Below are positions 7,839-16,652 of a stretch of DNA of 41,800 nucleotides, in pieces. The stretch is from assembly GCA_947446605.1 (NCBI GenBank), contig CANFHJ010000008.1, positions 1 through 41,800 of the forward strand. Direction: 5' to 3'. Made by a program: the position numbers and the translations under genes. Position 1 is the first letter of the stretch. Every line of letters starts with the position of its first letter. Under the pieces are notes generated by a model, which worked only from the letters and a program-made list of their open reading frames with translations, searched no databases and was not told where the DNA came from. This DNA is from Bacteroidota bacterium (GTDB taxonomy: Bacteria > Bacteroidota > Bacteroidia > UKL13-3).

Positions 7839-8234
7839 ATGCCCTCAATGCCTTCAAAACCCATTTTAGCCCAAGAATTTAAACAAACTCCCAAAAAGGA
7901 GGATGTATATCTATTTTATAAAATTTATGTGGGCTTTGAAAAAAATGCCGACCAAGAAATTACTAGCCTAGAAATTATTGATGGTTATTTAAAGCCCAAT
8001 GAACGTTTATATTTTCACTCCGAGAATAAAAAAACACCTGGTATTGCCTGTTACAAATTAGATATTGTTTATAGCCCCAATATCAACACCTACCTAAAAG
8101 TGCCAATCAGTATGCCTGTGGCAGAAAATATTTTGGTTAAAGTTTTTAGAGCTGGAAAACAAGTTGGATTTCAATGGATAGACAAGGATGGAAATATCCT
8201 AGGACCAGTGCCTGCTGCGTTAAGCAATAAATAG
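7839..8234 (+). CDS. Small conserved-type protein of unknown function
   Basis: A 131-residue product I do not recognise. It has no signal peptide or membrane segment. The sequence alternates hydrophobic and polar residues (VYLFYKIYVGFE, ITSLEIIDGYLKP, GIACYKLDIVYSPNI, FQWIDKDGNILGP), suggesting a mostly beta, immunoglobulin- or barrel-like small domain. The start may be ATG 7839 or the in-frame ATG at 7848. It is the first gene after a promoter with three direct repeats and precedes the large lipoprotein gene by about 110 bases. Its position hints at a link to the outer-membrane genes downstream, but this is inference. Confidence 0.6.
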   Translation: MPSMPSKPILAQEFKQTPKKEDVYLFYKIYVGFEKNADQEITSLEIIDGYLKPNERLYFHSENKKTPGIACYKLDIVYSPNINTYLKVPISMPVAENILVKVFRAGKQVGFQWIDKDGNILGPVPAALSNK

Positions 8235-8343
8235 TATCGAAAAAAACATTTTTTACTTTTCTTCATTCCTTTGAAATTGTAATTTGCAAGTATTAAAAAG
8301 TAAAATAATTTCCCCTAAAAAATTATTTTCATCAATAAGCAAT

Positions 8344-10449
8344 ATGAAAAATTTCGCCCTTTCTTTTTTGGCTATTAGCCTGCTATTTTCTTGTAAAAAG
8401 GACCTAGACTTTCACAAATTTGATACGGTAAATATCAATGCTGAGTTTGGCATTCCACTTGCCAATGTAGAACTCAAAATGAGCGATCTTTTGAAAGAAG
8501 ATTCTAATATTGTTTACGACCCAGATGGCTTTATCAGATTTATTGTAAGACAAGATTCAATTGCAAACTTTCCAGTGGACAGCTTTGTAAAAATGCCAAA
8601 CCTTGTCCCTGTTAACTTAAGTAACAAATTAGGAATGATTGAAATTGGTAATGTAGCAGCCACCAATTCTAGAACCCTAGGTGATATGGCAAACAATTTT
8701 AACCCAAGTACCAAAAGCGCTTTGATTGCAGCCAATGGGAATACGGGCATTTTTCCTGCTATAAACGACCAAAATTTAAATATTACACAATTTGATTTTA
8801 CTACCAATCAGTTTACAAGTATTACAATTGGAAAAGGTTTTCTAGTAGTAGAATTAAAAAACAACCTAAAAGTTACAATTAGCCAAGCCAAACTAAACTT
8901 ATATAACTTAAGCCCCTTTCAAACCTATTTAGGACAATTAACCTTTAACAATGTGCCGCCAAATGGCAGCAAAAAAGATTCTATCAACGTTAGTAATACC
9001 ATTTTGTCAAACAGTTTAGGTTACAATTTACCAACTTTTAACAGCCTTGCCAGTCCTAGCCCAGTGCTTATAAATCTAAATGATAGCATTCAATTGGTAT
9101 TGGGTAGCAGTAATGTTGGTGCAATAGGTGGTACAGCCATTTTTCCGAACCAAGATTTGTTTTCAGAACATGTGCATGTAAATCTTCAAGCAGACGACCC
9201 AACTACAAGAATTAAACAAATAGAATTTGAAAATGGCGCTGTAAACTATAACATAAGTTCTACTGTAAAAGAACAATTAAGCATTAAAATTTATTTGGAA
9301 GGAGCCACCAAAAATGGCAATCCATTAGCCCCAACCATCATAAATATTAAAAATGAAACAAAAAGCGGACAAATAGATTTATCCAATGTTTTACTGGATA
9401 TGGGCCTAGACAATGCGCAGCCATATAATAAAATGACTGTTCGGATCGAACCAAGCATAGTTTCTTCTAACACCTTATTGACTTTTGATTCTGCAGATTA
9501 TGTAAGTTCTACTTTTAGCTTTGGAACTTTAAATTTTAAAGAAATTAATGGCTATTTGGGAACAAAAGAAATTCCATTTGAACCAAGTGCACAAACCATA
9601 GATGTACTCGATCAATTTGAAAATGGTTTTCCCTTGTTTGACCCAAAAATGAATATTATTTCTTCTAATTCAATTGGTGTACCCATTTCTGTAAGCTTTG
9701 ATGCTACTGGCACTTCGGCCAAAGGACAAACCCAAGCACTCAATGCACCTACCTTTATTATGGGCTATCCTACCATTGCACAAAAAGGGCAAACCATTAA
9801 TAGCACAAAGGTTATTGATAAATCAAATTCATCTATTGCCCAAATGTTAAATATTGCGCCTAAGCAAATTGCCTTTGGGGGTAAAGCCAAAATAAATGCT
9901 GCTGGATTTAATGGCTACACCGATTTCATAAGAAAAGGAAGTGGCATTGTAGTTGGCTATGAAATTCAAATGCCATTAAGCCTCAAAACGGGTAACCTAA
10001 AAATTGAAAAGACAATAGAAAATGTGCTCTTCAAAATTGAAAATGATTCCTTAAAAGAAAGTGTATTTGGCACAGACAGCATTGAATACGTAGACTTGGT
10101 TTTGAGGGTAGACAATGGCATGCCTTTTGAATTAGGCTTAAATATGTTATTTGCAGATAAAGACACCATTGTTATGGATACCATAGCAGCTGGAAGCCTC
10201 ATGCAGTCTGCTATTCCAGACCTAAATGGCAGAACTCAGAAAAATACAGTAAGCTATTGTACCATCAGAATTACAGAAGAAAAACTTCTTGCCATTAGAA
10301 AGAAAAACCTCACAAAAATGGTCGTACAATTAAATCTCAAAACTTATAATAATGGCAACGAAGTAGTAAAAATTTATTCCGATTATATTTCTAAAATTGG
10401 ATTATCTGCAAAAGTTAAAATGAAATATAAATTTTCAAAAAATAACTAA
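8344..10449 (+). CDS. Large surface or periplasmic lipoprotein of unknown function
   Basis: The frame is open from a TTG at 8284, but the ATG at 8344 gives a classic lipoprotein signal peptide: MKNFALSFLAISLLFSC with lipobox LLFSC and the lipid-bearing cysteine at residue 17, followed by KKD. The mature part is about 685 residues, rich in N, S, T and beta-strand patterns, with no recognised catalytic motif. Several strands resemble repeated beta-sandwich units (for example near residues 155-175, 275-295 and 445-480). Acidic or charged residues directly after the cysteine can mark surface export in Bacteroidota, but here KKDLD is ambiguous. It is followed by a DUF5723-type outer membrane protein after 26 bases, and the two are probably made together. 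Function unknown. Confidence 0.75.
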   Translation: MKNFALSFLAISLLFSCKKDLDFHKFDTVNINAEFGIPLANVELKMSDLLKEDSNIVYDPDGFIRFIVRQDSIANFPVDSFVKMPNLVPVNLSNKLGMIEIGNVAATNSRTLGDMANNFNPSTKSALIAANGNTGIFPAINDQNLNITQFDFTTNQFTSITIGKGFLVVELKNNLKVTISQAKLNLYNLSPFQTYLGQLTFNNVPPNGSKKDSINVSNTILSNSLGYNLPTFNSLASPSPVLINLNDSIQLVLGSSNVGAIGGTAIFPNQDLFSEHVHVNLQADDPTTRIKQIEFENGAVNYNISSTVKEQLSIKIYLEGATKNGNPLAPTIINIKNETKSGQIDLSNVLLDMGLDNAQPYNKMTVRIEPSIVSSNTLLTFDSADYVSSTFSFGTLNFKEINGYLGTKEIPFEPSAQTIDVLDQFENGFPLFDPKMNIISSNSIGVPISVSFDATGTSAKGQTQALNAPTFIMGYPTIAQKGQTINSTKVIDKSNSSIAQMLNIAPKQIAFGGKAKINAAGFNGYTDFIRKGSGIVVGYEIQMPLSLKTGNLKIEKTIENVLFKIENDSLKESVFGTDSIEYVDLVLRVDNGMPFELGLNMLFADKDTIVMDTIAAGSLMQSAIPDLNGRTQKNTVSYCTIRITEEKLLAIRKKNLTKMVVQLNLKTYNNGNEVVKIYSDYISKIGLSAKVKMKYKFSKNN

Positions 10450-10475
10450 TACCTACAATTAAAAACTTAAACAAA

Positions 10476-12245
10476 ATGAAAAGATTATTACTCATTAGCT
10501 TTTGTTTGATTGCAGGTTCTGTATTTGCACAAACCAATTTAAGCTTCTATAATTTTAGGTCGGTTGGCCAAACCAATTTCCTTAATCCTGCCATCAATTC
10601 ACGTCAAGCATTTACCCTTGGTATAGTTGATAATTACAACCATTATTACCTGCCTCAAATTACAACTCGTGACGTATTTAGGTCAGATGAACCTAGCGAT
10701 ACTACTATTGTTAGGTTGCTGAGCAATGATGCCTACCAATTTAAAAATTTGCACTTATTTAATGAAGTAAATCCTTTGTTTTTTGGCATTCGTTTTAAGA
10801 AAAATTATGTTTCTTTTGGATTACAATCTACCTTAAATCACAGGTTAAGCATTCCAAAAGATGCTTTAAACATGCTTTATTTTGGCAATACCGCCGCCTC
10901 AAATTTTGGAAAAGAAATTCGCGTAACCGATATGCAAATAAATGTGACGGCATATGCTTCTGCCTATGTTTCTTATTCGCGTGAAATTAATGAAAAACTT
11001 ACCATAGGAATTAAAGGTAAATACCACGTGGGCATTTATAATGGTGAATTATTGCGCAATGTTTCTACACTTAAAACAGACAGCGGCCAAAACAATGCCT
11101 ATAGAATTTCTGCAAGTACAGATTATGAAATGAGAGGCGCTGGCTTAGATAGAATGCAAAGTCTTGTAACAGCCGGTTCAAACCAAATGCAGTTGGCAAT
11201 GGATTACCTGAACAAACCCGTGGGCTCAGGCTTTTCGGTTGACTTAGGCATGAACTATAAATTCAATAACAAACTAAGTATCTCAGCAAGTTTATTGGAT
11301 TTGGGCTATATCAATTGGAAAGAAACAAAGAATTATACCAGAAAAGCAAGCTTTGTTTTTGAAGGTTTTCCAACGCAAGATCCTACCCAAATTGATTCAG
11401 TAACCCTAAAAAATTTAAAAGATTCTGTAACAGAAATCTTTAAACCAATTCAAACAACTGGAAATGTTTACAGAACTTATTTTAGCCCCAAAATTTATGT
11501 AGGCATGAATTACAATTTGTATAACAGTGGCTCAATTGGCGTTTTGGGTTATGGCGAAATTTTTAACGGAAAATTTTACCCTGGTGCTAGTATTTCCTAT
11601 ACACAAAGAGTTTGGCGTATTTTAGATTTACGTGTAAATTATAATATGTACCGCCAACAATATACCAACCTTGGTGCTGGCTTCTCTTTGAACCTTGGCC
11701 CATTGGTACTTTACGCCTTATCAGACAATCTACTTGGCCTAATTTCAATTGATGGGGTGAACCAATTACAAGGCCATTACAGCAATACCCGAGTGGGTGT
11801 AAATATTAATATTGGCGGTAGGTTCGACCGTGACAATGACGGCGTGCCAGATAGAAAAGACAAGTGTAAGAAAATTCCTGGCTTAATTAAATTTGATGGG
11901 TGCCCGGATACCGATAACGACAGTGTGCCAGAAAGCAGAGATGAATGCCCAGATGTGAAAGGAAGCATATTGGCAAATGGTTGTCCAGATATAGATGGAG
12001 ATGGCGTTAAAGATATTGCAGACTCATGCATAGATGTGAAAGGAAGCCTCAAAACCAATGGCTGCCCAGATGAAGATGGCGATGGCGTAGCCGATAAATT
12101 AGATGAATGTCCAAAGGATTTTGGTCCTATTCAAACAAATGGTTGCCCTGATAGAGACGGAGATGGTGTGCCAGATAAAACAGATGCTTGCCCAGACATA
12201 CCAGGAACCAAAGAGAATAAAGGTTGCCCAGAAAAAGGCAAATAA
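10476..12245 (+). CDS. DUF5723-type outer membrane protein with five thrombospondin type-3 repeats
   Basis: A 589-residue exported protein with a signal peptide (MKRLLLISFCLIAGSVFAQ, cleavage near 19). Residues about 20-445 form a beta-barrel-like region of the DUF5723/PorP-like type (FYNFRSVGQTNFLNPAI near the start, and many alternating strands such as LSISASLLDLGYINW). Residues about 450-585 carry five calcium-binding thrombospondin type-3 units of the form DxDxDGVxDxxDxCP...NGCP. In most such proteins an OmpA-like peptidoglycan-binding domain follows; here the protein stops after PEKGK and a terminator begins within ten bases, so the anchor domain is truly absent rather than frameshifted. 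It ends the 7839-12245 unit. Confidence 0.82.
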   Translation: MKRLLLISFCLIAGSVFAQTNLSFYNFRSVGQTNFLNPAINSRQAFTLGIVDNYNHYYLPQITTRDVFRSDEPSDTTIVRLLSNDAYQFKNLHLFNEVNPLFFGIRFKKNYVSFGLQSTLNHRLSIPKDALNMLYFGNTAASNFGKEIRVTDMQINVTAYASAYVSYSREINEKLTIGIKGKYHVGIYNGELLRNVSTLKTDSGQNNAYRISASTDYEMRGAGLDRMQSLVTAGSNQMQLAMDYLNKPVGSGFSVDLGMNYKFNNKLSISASLLDLGYINWKETKNYTRKASFVFEGFPTQDPTQIDSVTLKNLKDSVTEIFKPIQTTGNVYRTYFSPKIYVGMNYNLYNSGSIGVLGYGEIFNGKFYPGASISYTQRVWRILDLRVNYNMYRQQYTNLGAGFSLNLGPLVLYALSDNLLGLISIDGVNQLQGHYSNTRVGVNINIGGRFDRDNDGVPDRKDKCKKIPGLIKFDGCPDTDNDSVPESRDECPDVKGSILANGCPDIDGDGVKDIADSCIDVKGSLKTNGCPDEDGDGVADKLDECPKDFGPIQTNGCPDRDGDGVPDKTDACPDIPGTKENKGCPEKGK

Positions 12246-12253
12246 TAAACAAT

Positions 12254-12293
12254 AAAAAAGTCCATGAACAATAATGTTCATGGACTTTTTTTT
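12254..12293. terminator. Bidirectional terminator between the DUF5723-type gene and ndk
   Basis: AAAAAAGTCCATGAACA (12254-12270) pairs with TGTTCATGGACTTTTTT (12275-12291) around an ATAA loop, giving a 17-bp stem with A-run and T-run on opposite sides. It lies between two converging genes and can serve both. Confidence 0.92.
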
Positions 12294-12308
12294 ATGCTTA
12301 AATTCTAA

Positions 12309-12725
12309 TTAGAATCTTTCAAAAGCGCTAAAGAAGAATGATGCTTCACCAGCAGCATTTTCATCGCTATCGCTACCATGGATAGCATTTGCTTCAATAG
12401 ATTTTGCAAAACGGTTACGGATGGTTCCTTCTGCTGCTTTTGCAGGATCAGTTGCACCTATTAAGTTTCTAAAATCTGCTACTGCATTTTCCTTAACCAA
12501 AACTGCTGCTACAATTGGACCACTGGTCATAAAGTCTACCAATTCGCCAAAAAACGAACGTTCGCGGTGAATGCCATAAAAATTTTCTGCAGTTTCTCTC
12601 GAAAGGTGCACATATTTCATAGCTTGAAGGGTAAATCCAGCTGATTGGATTTGATCGATAATTTTTCCGGTATAGCCATTAGCTACTGCATCCGGTTTAA
12701 TCATTGTGAAGGTTATATTGCTCAT
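12309..12725 (-). CDS. ndk: Nucleoside-diphosphate kinase
   Basis: Transfers the gamma phosphate between nucleoside triphosphates and diphosphates through a phosphohistidine. The frame opens further upstream, but the ATG at 12725 gives [20 protein letters not shown], the family N-terminus, and the normal 138 residues. Visible motifs are the IKPDAV strand, the [15 protein letters not shown] helix (about 55-69), the NxxxxATDP loop ([11 protein letters not shown], about 89-99), and the active-site [12 protein letters not shown] (about 112-123) with the catalytic histidine. A TAAATTTG promoter box sits 20 bases upstream. The gene is monocistronic and converges on the DUF5723-type gene at a shared terminator. 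Confidence 0.96.
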   Translation of the reverse strand: MSNITFTMIKPDAVANGYTGKIIDQIQSAGFTLQAMKYVHLSRETAENFYGIHRERSFFGELVDFMTSGPIVAAVLVKENAVADFRNLIGATDPAKAAEGTIRNRFAKSIEANAIHGSDSDENAAGEASFFFSAFERF

Positions 12726-12745
12726 ATTATGTATTATTCGGGGCG

Positions 12746-12753
12746 CAAATTTA
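12746..12753 (-). promoter_or_regulatory. Promoter -7 box (TAAATTTG) for ndk
   Basis: On the minus strand TAAATTTG fits TAnnTTTG and ends 21 bases before the ndk ATG at 12725. It also supports the choice of this ATG over the longer open frame, since the box lies inside that extension. Confidence 0.6.
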
Positions 12754-12986
12754 AGCGCTTCCATCAATTTATCATTAAAAGAATGAAAACAAATCATTCA
12801 AAAACATCAAATCTGATTTTTTTTGTTTGCACATTTTAAAAGCAACAGAAAGACGGTTTTACAACACACTGACTATCAATTGATTAATTTTTAATTAAAA
12901 TAAATCGCCAAATTTGAAAAAAAGGCTAAAAAAAAACAGGAAAAATTAGCATTAAAACCATTCATTAGTAGATATTTGCAGCCGCT

Positions 12987-14015
12987 TTGAAAAAACTCAA
13001 CAACATTTCTCAAATCAAACCACTGCTTAATGCGAGTGTGAAACCCCAGGTGGTTATTACTACCCACCACAAGCCAGATGCAGATGCTTTAGGTTCGTCC
13101 CTTGGGCTTTGGCATTACTTGAATAAGCTCGGTATTCAATCTACTGTAGTAACCCCTACAGATTATGGCGAATTCCTAAAATGGATGCCAGGTGAGTTAG
13201 AAGTAGTAAATTTTGAAGAATTTGAACAAAAAGGTGCCGATTTAGTGGCCCAAGCTGATTTAATCTTTTGCTTAGATTTCAATGCACTTAAACGCATCAA
13301 TAATCTTGGTATTTTGGTTGCTAAATCTGAAGCAAAAAAGGTTTTAATAGACCATCACCTAGAACCAGAGGGTTTTGAAGACTATCGTCTTTGGACCACA
13401 AAAGCGAGTTCTACCTCTGAACTTATCTTTTGGTTAATGGAATTGATGGGCGATATGGAACATTTAGACGAAAACATCTCTAGTTGTTTGTATGCCGGAA
13501 TAATGACAGATACAGCCTCGTTTAAACATCCTTCTACCACTCCAACTACCCACCGCGTGGCAGCGATGCTTTTGGAAAGAGGGGCTAAATCGAACCGAAT
13601 TTTTGAAGCTGTTTACGACAATTACTCAGAATCAAGAACTAGGTTCATTGGCTATTGCCTTAGCCAGAAATTACAAATACTGAAAGAATACAATACGGCG
13701 TTAATAGTAGTTAACGCAGAAGAATTGAAACAATTTCAAATAATTACAGGCGATAGTGAAGGATTGGTTAATTATGGCCTATCCATTACAGGTATGCAAC
13801 TTTCTGTGCTCATCATTGACAGAACTGTTGCCCGAAAAATGAGCTTTAGATCAAGAGATCAGTTTCCTGCCAATGAATTTGCAAGAAAATATTTCAATGG
13901 AGGAGGGCATTTTAACGCTGCGGGCGGAGAAAGTTCAGACCCAATTGAAATGGTGGAATGGAAATTTAAAGAGGCCTTAAAAGACTACAAAAATTTATTA
14001 CAATTAAAACCATAA
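12987..14015 (+). CDS. nrnA: DHH-family bifunctional oligoribonuclease/PAP phosphatase (NrnA type)
   Basis: Degrades short RNA oligonucleotides and dephosphorylates 3'-phosphoadenosine 5'-phosphate, using Mn2+ in the cytosol. The 342-residue protein carries the DHH motifs in order: TTHHKPDADALGSSLG (about 25-40), FCLDFNALKR (about 92-101), the eponymous DHH in VLIDHHLEP (about 117-125), and the C-terminal DHHA1 signature NGGGHFNAAGG (about 303-313). No in-frame ATG occurs near the expected N-terminus, so translation most likely begins at TTG 12987 (MKKLNNISQIKPLL). Two FKBP isomerase genes follow at 5-base spacing, suggesting one transcript. Confidence 0.9.
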   Translation: MKKLNNISQIKPLLNASVKPQVVITTHHKPDADALGSSLGLWHYLNKLGIQSTVVTPTDYGEFLKWMPGELEVVNFEEFEQKGADLVAQADLIFCLDFNALKRINNLGILVAKSEAKKVLIDHHLEPEGFEDYRLWTTKASSTSELIFWLMELMGDMEHLDENISSCLYAGIMTDTASFKHPSTTPTTHRVAAMLLERGAKSNRIFEAVYDNYSESRTRFIGYCLSQKLQILKEYNTALIVVNAEELKQFQIITGDSEGLVNYGLSITGMQLSVLIIDRTVARKMSFRSRDQFPANEFARKYFNGGGHFNAAGGESSDPIEMVEWKFKEALKDYKNLLQLKP

Positions 14016-14020
14016 ACAAC

Positions 14021-14848
14021 ATGAAAAAAATGTTAGCCGGCGTAGCTGCCATCTTATTATTAGCAGCTTGCAACCGTTTCGAAAAATTACCTAATGGAAT
14101 TGAATACAAAATTGTTAAAACCAGCGATGATGCTAGAATGGTAGCTGCAGGCGACAATTTGCATATTCACTTAAAAGGTATAATCGAAAAAAACGATTCA
14201 GCATTATTTGATTCTTACAAAAACAACAAACCTTATTACATTCCTGCTGGCGAGCCAACCTTAAAAGATTTGTTTGCTCTCCTTAAAAAAGGTGACAGCG
14301 TTTTATTTAAAGTAGTTGCTGATACCCTTTTTGGAAACTTTGGCGAACCATTGCCTCCAGGTGTTGAAAAAGGTGATATTATATCTTTCAGCGCTAGCTT
14401 GGTGGATATTTATAATCCTCAAGAAATGCAAAAGAAAATTGATGATCAAAACCAAGAATTCTTGGTGAAAGATTCAATTGCTTTAGGATCGTACTTAAAC
14501 GGTTTAAAAGATGTACAAATCACCAAAACAGGTTTAAAATACCAAGTTGTAACAGCTGGAAAAGGCAAAGCAGTAAAAAAAGGCGATAAAGTAACGGTTA
14601 AATACAGAGGCGCATTATTGGATGGTACCATCTTTGACGAAACCAAACCAGGTACTCCAGAATTCACCTTTACTGTAGGTGCTGGTCAAGTAATTGCTGG
14701 TTGGGACGAAGGTTTCCAATTGATGAAAGAAGGTGATAAATTGAAATTAATCATTCCTTGGAATTTAGGTTACGGTCCTCGTGGAAGTGGCCCAATTCCT
14801 CCATACTCAACCTTATTGTTTGATGTTGAATTGGTAAAAATTAACTAA
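14021..14848 (+). CDS. FKBP-type peptidyl-prolyl isomerase lipoprotein
   Basis: Catalyses cis-trans isomerisation of prolyl bonds to help fold exported proteins. The N-terminus MKKMLAGVAAILLLAAC is a lipoprotein signal with lipobox LLAAC and cysteine at 17. Residues about 40-135 form a degenerate FKBP-like domain (DNLHIHLKGIIEKND), and about 165-275 a canonical one with VKYRGALLDGTIFD, GAGQVIAGWDEGFQLMKEGD, YGPRGSGPIPPYSTLLFDVEL, holding the usual aromatic and aspartate residues of the active pocket. It follows nrnA by 5 bases and precedes a second FKBP gene by 5, so the two isomerases form a tandem pair that may work together in the periplasm. Confidence 0.92.
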   Translation: MKKMLAGVAAILLLAACNRFEKLPNGIEYKIVKTSDDARMVAAGDNLHIHLKGIIEKNDSALFDSYKNNKPYYIPAGEPTLKDLFALLKKGDSVLFKVVADTLFGNFGEPLPPGVEKGDIISFSASLVDIYNPQEMQKKIDDQNQEFLVKDSIALGSYLNGLKDVQITKTGLKYQVVTAGKGKAVKKGDKVTVKYRGALLDGTIFDETKPGTPEFTFTVGAGQVIAGWDEGFQLMKEGDKLKLIIPWNLGYGPRGSGPIPPYSTLLFDVELVKIN

Positions 14849-14853
14849 TAACT

Positions 14854-15708
14854 ATGCTAAAGAAATTTCTCTTAATGGCTTGTATTGGATTGGCAATACC
14901 AGCTATAGCTCAAAATAAAGCTGATAAAGCAGCAAAAAAAGAAAAAACAAGTTCTGAAAAACCAAACGCTAAAAGAAAAATTAAAGTGAACGAAGAATAT
15001 ACCACTGCATCTGGCCTCAAATACAAAGTAACTGAGCAAGGTAAAGGCAGAAAAGTTGAAGTAGGCGATAAAGTAACCGCACATTATACAGGTCGTTTAA
15101 CCAACGGCGTAAAATTTGACAGCTCAAAAGACCGCAACCAACCCTTCTCATTTACAGTAGGTGCTGGGATGGTAATTAGAGGTTGGGATGAAGGCTTTGC
15201 CTTATTAAATATTGGCGATAAAGCTGTATTTACTATTCCACCTGCCATTGCTTACGGCGAAAGAAATATGGGTACCATTCCTCCAAACAGTACCTTAGTG
15301 TTTGAAGTAGAAGTAATTGATGCAGTTACGCCAGTGAAACCAAAACCATTTGATGTAAAAGGTAAAGATACTTTAACCACTGCAAGCGGTTTACGTTACA
15401 TTATGGTAAACCAAGGAACAGGTGTAAAGGCAGAAGCTGGTAAAACTGTTGATGTGCACTACACAGGTTATTTAATGGATGGCAAAATTTTTGATTCATC
15501 TATTGAACGTGGCGATCCTATTAGCTTTCCTTTAGGTCAAAAAATGGTAATTCCAGGTTGGGAAGAAGGAATTGCATTAATGAAAGTAGGCGATAAAATT
15601 CGTTTAATTATTCCAAGTGATTTGGGCTACGGAGCAAATGGCGCTGGTGGAGTTATTCCTCCAAATGCAACACTTGTATTCGACGTAGAATTAATGAATG
15701 TGAAATAA
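14854..15708 (+). CDS. Exported double-domain FKBP-type peptidyl-prolyl isomerase
   Basis: A 284-residue protein with a cleavable signal peptide (MLKKFLLMACIGLAIPAIAQ, cleavage near 20), then a lysine-rich linker (NKADKAAKKEKTSSEK), then two intact FKBP domains at about 50-150 and 182-284. Each has the pattern VxAHYTGxLxxGxxFDSS, GxxMVIxGWxEGxALxxxGD and YGxxxxGxIPPNxTLVFxVE, so both active pockets look complete. It differs from the upstream paralogue, which is lipidated and has one degenerate domain. It is the last gene of the nrnA unit and is followed by a bidirectional terminator. Confidence 0.93.
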   Translation: MLKKFLLMACIGLAIPAIAQNKADKAAKKEKTSSEKPNAKRKIKVNEEYTTASGLKYKVTEQGKGRKVEVGDKVTAHYTGRLTNGVKFDSSKDRNQPFSFTVGAGMVIRGWDEGFALLNIGDKAVFTIPPAIAYGERNMGTIPPNSTLVFEVEVIDAVTPVKPKPFDVKGKDTLTTASGLRYIMVNQGTGVKAEAGKTVDVHYTGYLMDGKIFDSSIERGDPISFPLGQKMVIPGWEEGIALMKVGDKIRLIIPSDLGYGANGAGGVIPPNATLVFDVELMNVK

Positions 15709-15725
15709 CATTTAGTAATTATATT

Positions 15726-15763
15726 AAAAAAGGCAGCTAGTAAATTTACCAGCTGCCTTTTTT
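15726..15763. terminator. Bidirectional terminator between the FKBP gene and the Ppx/GppA gene
   Basis: AAAAAAGGCAGCT (15726-15738) pairs with AGCTGCCTTTTTT (15751-15763) around a 12-base loop that is itself nearly self-complementary. It overlaps the stop codon of the converging Ppx/GppA gene by two bases. Confidence 0.92.
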
Positions 15764-16643
15764 ATTTTACATGCTTTAGATAAAGCTCATTGAGTATCCC
15801 ATCTTTTAATCCGGTATTGTCTGGGCTATAGACAATATTGATATCTGCCCAATTTAAAATACGCAAATAAATATCAGCAGAAACATCAATGATATCTGCC
15901 CTATCTGGATTTAATTTATATTGCTCTATGCGCTCTTGCAAAGACATTTTACTTACCTTTCGGTGAAAGTCTTTGAGTTGGTTTCGTGTAAATGTTTTAG
16001 TACCTAATTCTGGACTTAAAATGCCAAATATTTTATTAATGGTTCCGCTTGTTACAACGGCATTAATTGGACTTAATCCAGCAGTTTTATGTTTTACCCA
16101 ATGCTCAATAGTCTGCCAAGTTTTTTCTTTTACAGCGCCATCCATCATGCGCACGGTACCAATATCAAACGACACTGAACAAATAACTTTTTGATTTGAA
16201 ATAACTGTCATTTCTGTTGAACCACCGCCAACATCAATAGTGAGGTAATTTTTTTTAGGTTCAAACAAATTACCAATAGAACCTAAAATTAATTCACTCT
16301 CACGTTTACCATTTATAATATGAATTTTTAAGCCAAATGCTTCTTCAATTTTCTTAATTATTTTATCGCCATTCTTGGCCTCGCGCATAGCACTTGTTGC
16401 ACATGCCATATAATGATCCACCTCAAAGGCATCCATCATAAATTTATAAGAAGCCATGGCTTTATAAAATACTTTGCGCTTCTCTTTACTGATCCACTTT
16501 TCTTTAAAGGCATCATCTCCTAAACGAATAGGAATACGCACAAACTCTAATTTCTTAAAGCGCTCTCCAATTTCATTTTCATTGGTTCGCACAATTTGCA
16601 AACGAACGGCATTGGAACCAATATCTATAGCTGCTAATTTCAT
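15762..16643 (-). CDS. Ppx/GppA-family phosphatase (exopolyphosphatase-like)
   Basis: Member of the ASKHA-fold family that cleaves terminal phosphate from polyphosphate or the 5'-phosphate of pppGpp. The ATG at 16643 gives MKLAAIDIGSNAVRL, the family N-terminus with the first phosphate-binding loop; a TTG three codons earlier overlaps the ribosome landing zone and is less likely. The second loop is LTIDVGGGSTEM (about 133-144) and a third, NAVVTSGTINKIFG, lies near 197. With 293 residues it has only the catalytic domain and lacks the C-terminal HD region of longer Ppx proteins. It is last in a leftward unit after DUF3127 and FemAB-like genes. Substrate choice between polyphosphate and pppGpp cannot be read here. 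Confidence 0.88.
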   Translation of the reverse strand: MKLAAIDIGSNAVRLQIVRTNENEIGERFKKLEFVRIPIRLGDDAFKEKWISKEKRKVFYKAMASYKFMMDAFEVDHYMACATSAMREAKNGDKIIKKIEEAFGLKIHIINGKRESELILGSIGNLFEPKKNYLTIDVGGGSTEMTVISNQKVICSVSFDIGTVRMMDGAVKEKTWQTIEHWVKHKTAGLSPINAVVTSGTINKIFGILSPELGTKTFTRNQLKDFHRKVSKMSLQERIEQYKLNPDRADIIDVSADIYLRILNWADINIVYSPDNTGLKDGILNELYLKHVK

Positions 16644-16652
16644 ACTATTCAA

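Noticed and set aside
12840-12986. AT-rich stretch between ndk and nrnA as a possible small gene
   Set aside because: Only short frames interrupted by stops; it probably holds the nrnA promoter, although no exact TAnnTTTG box was found.
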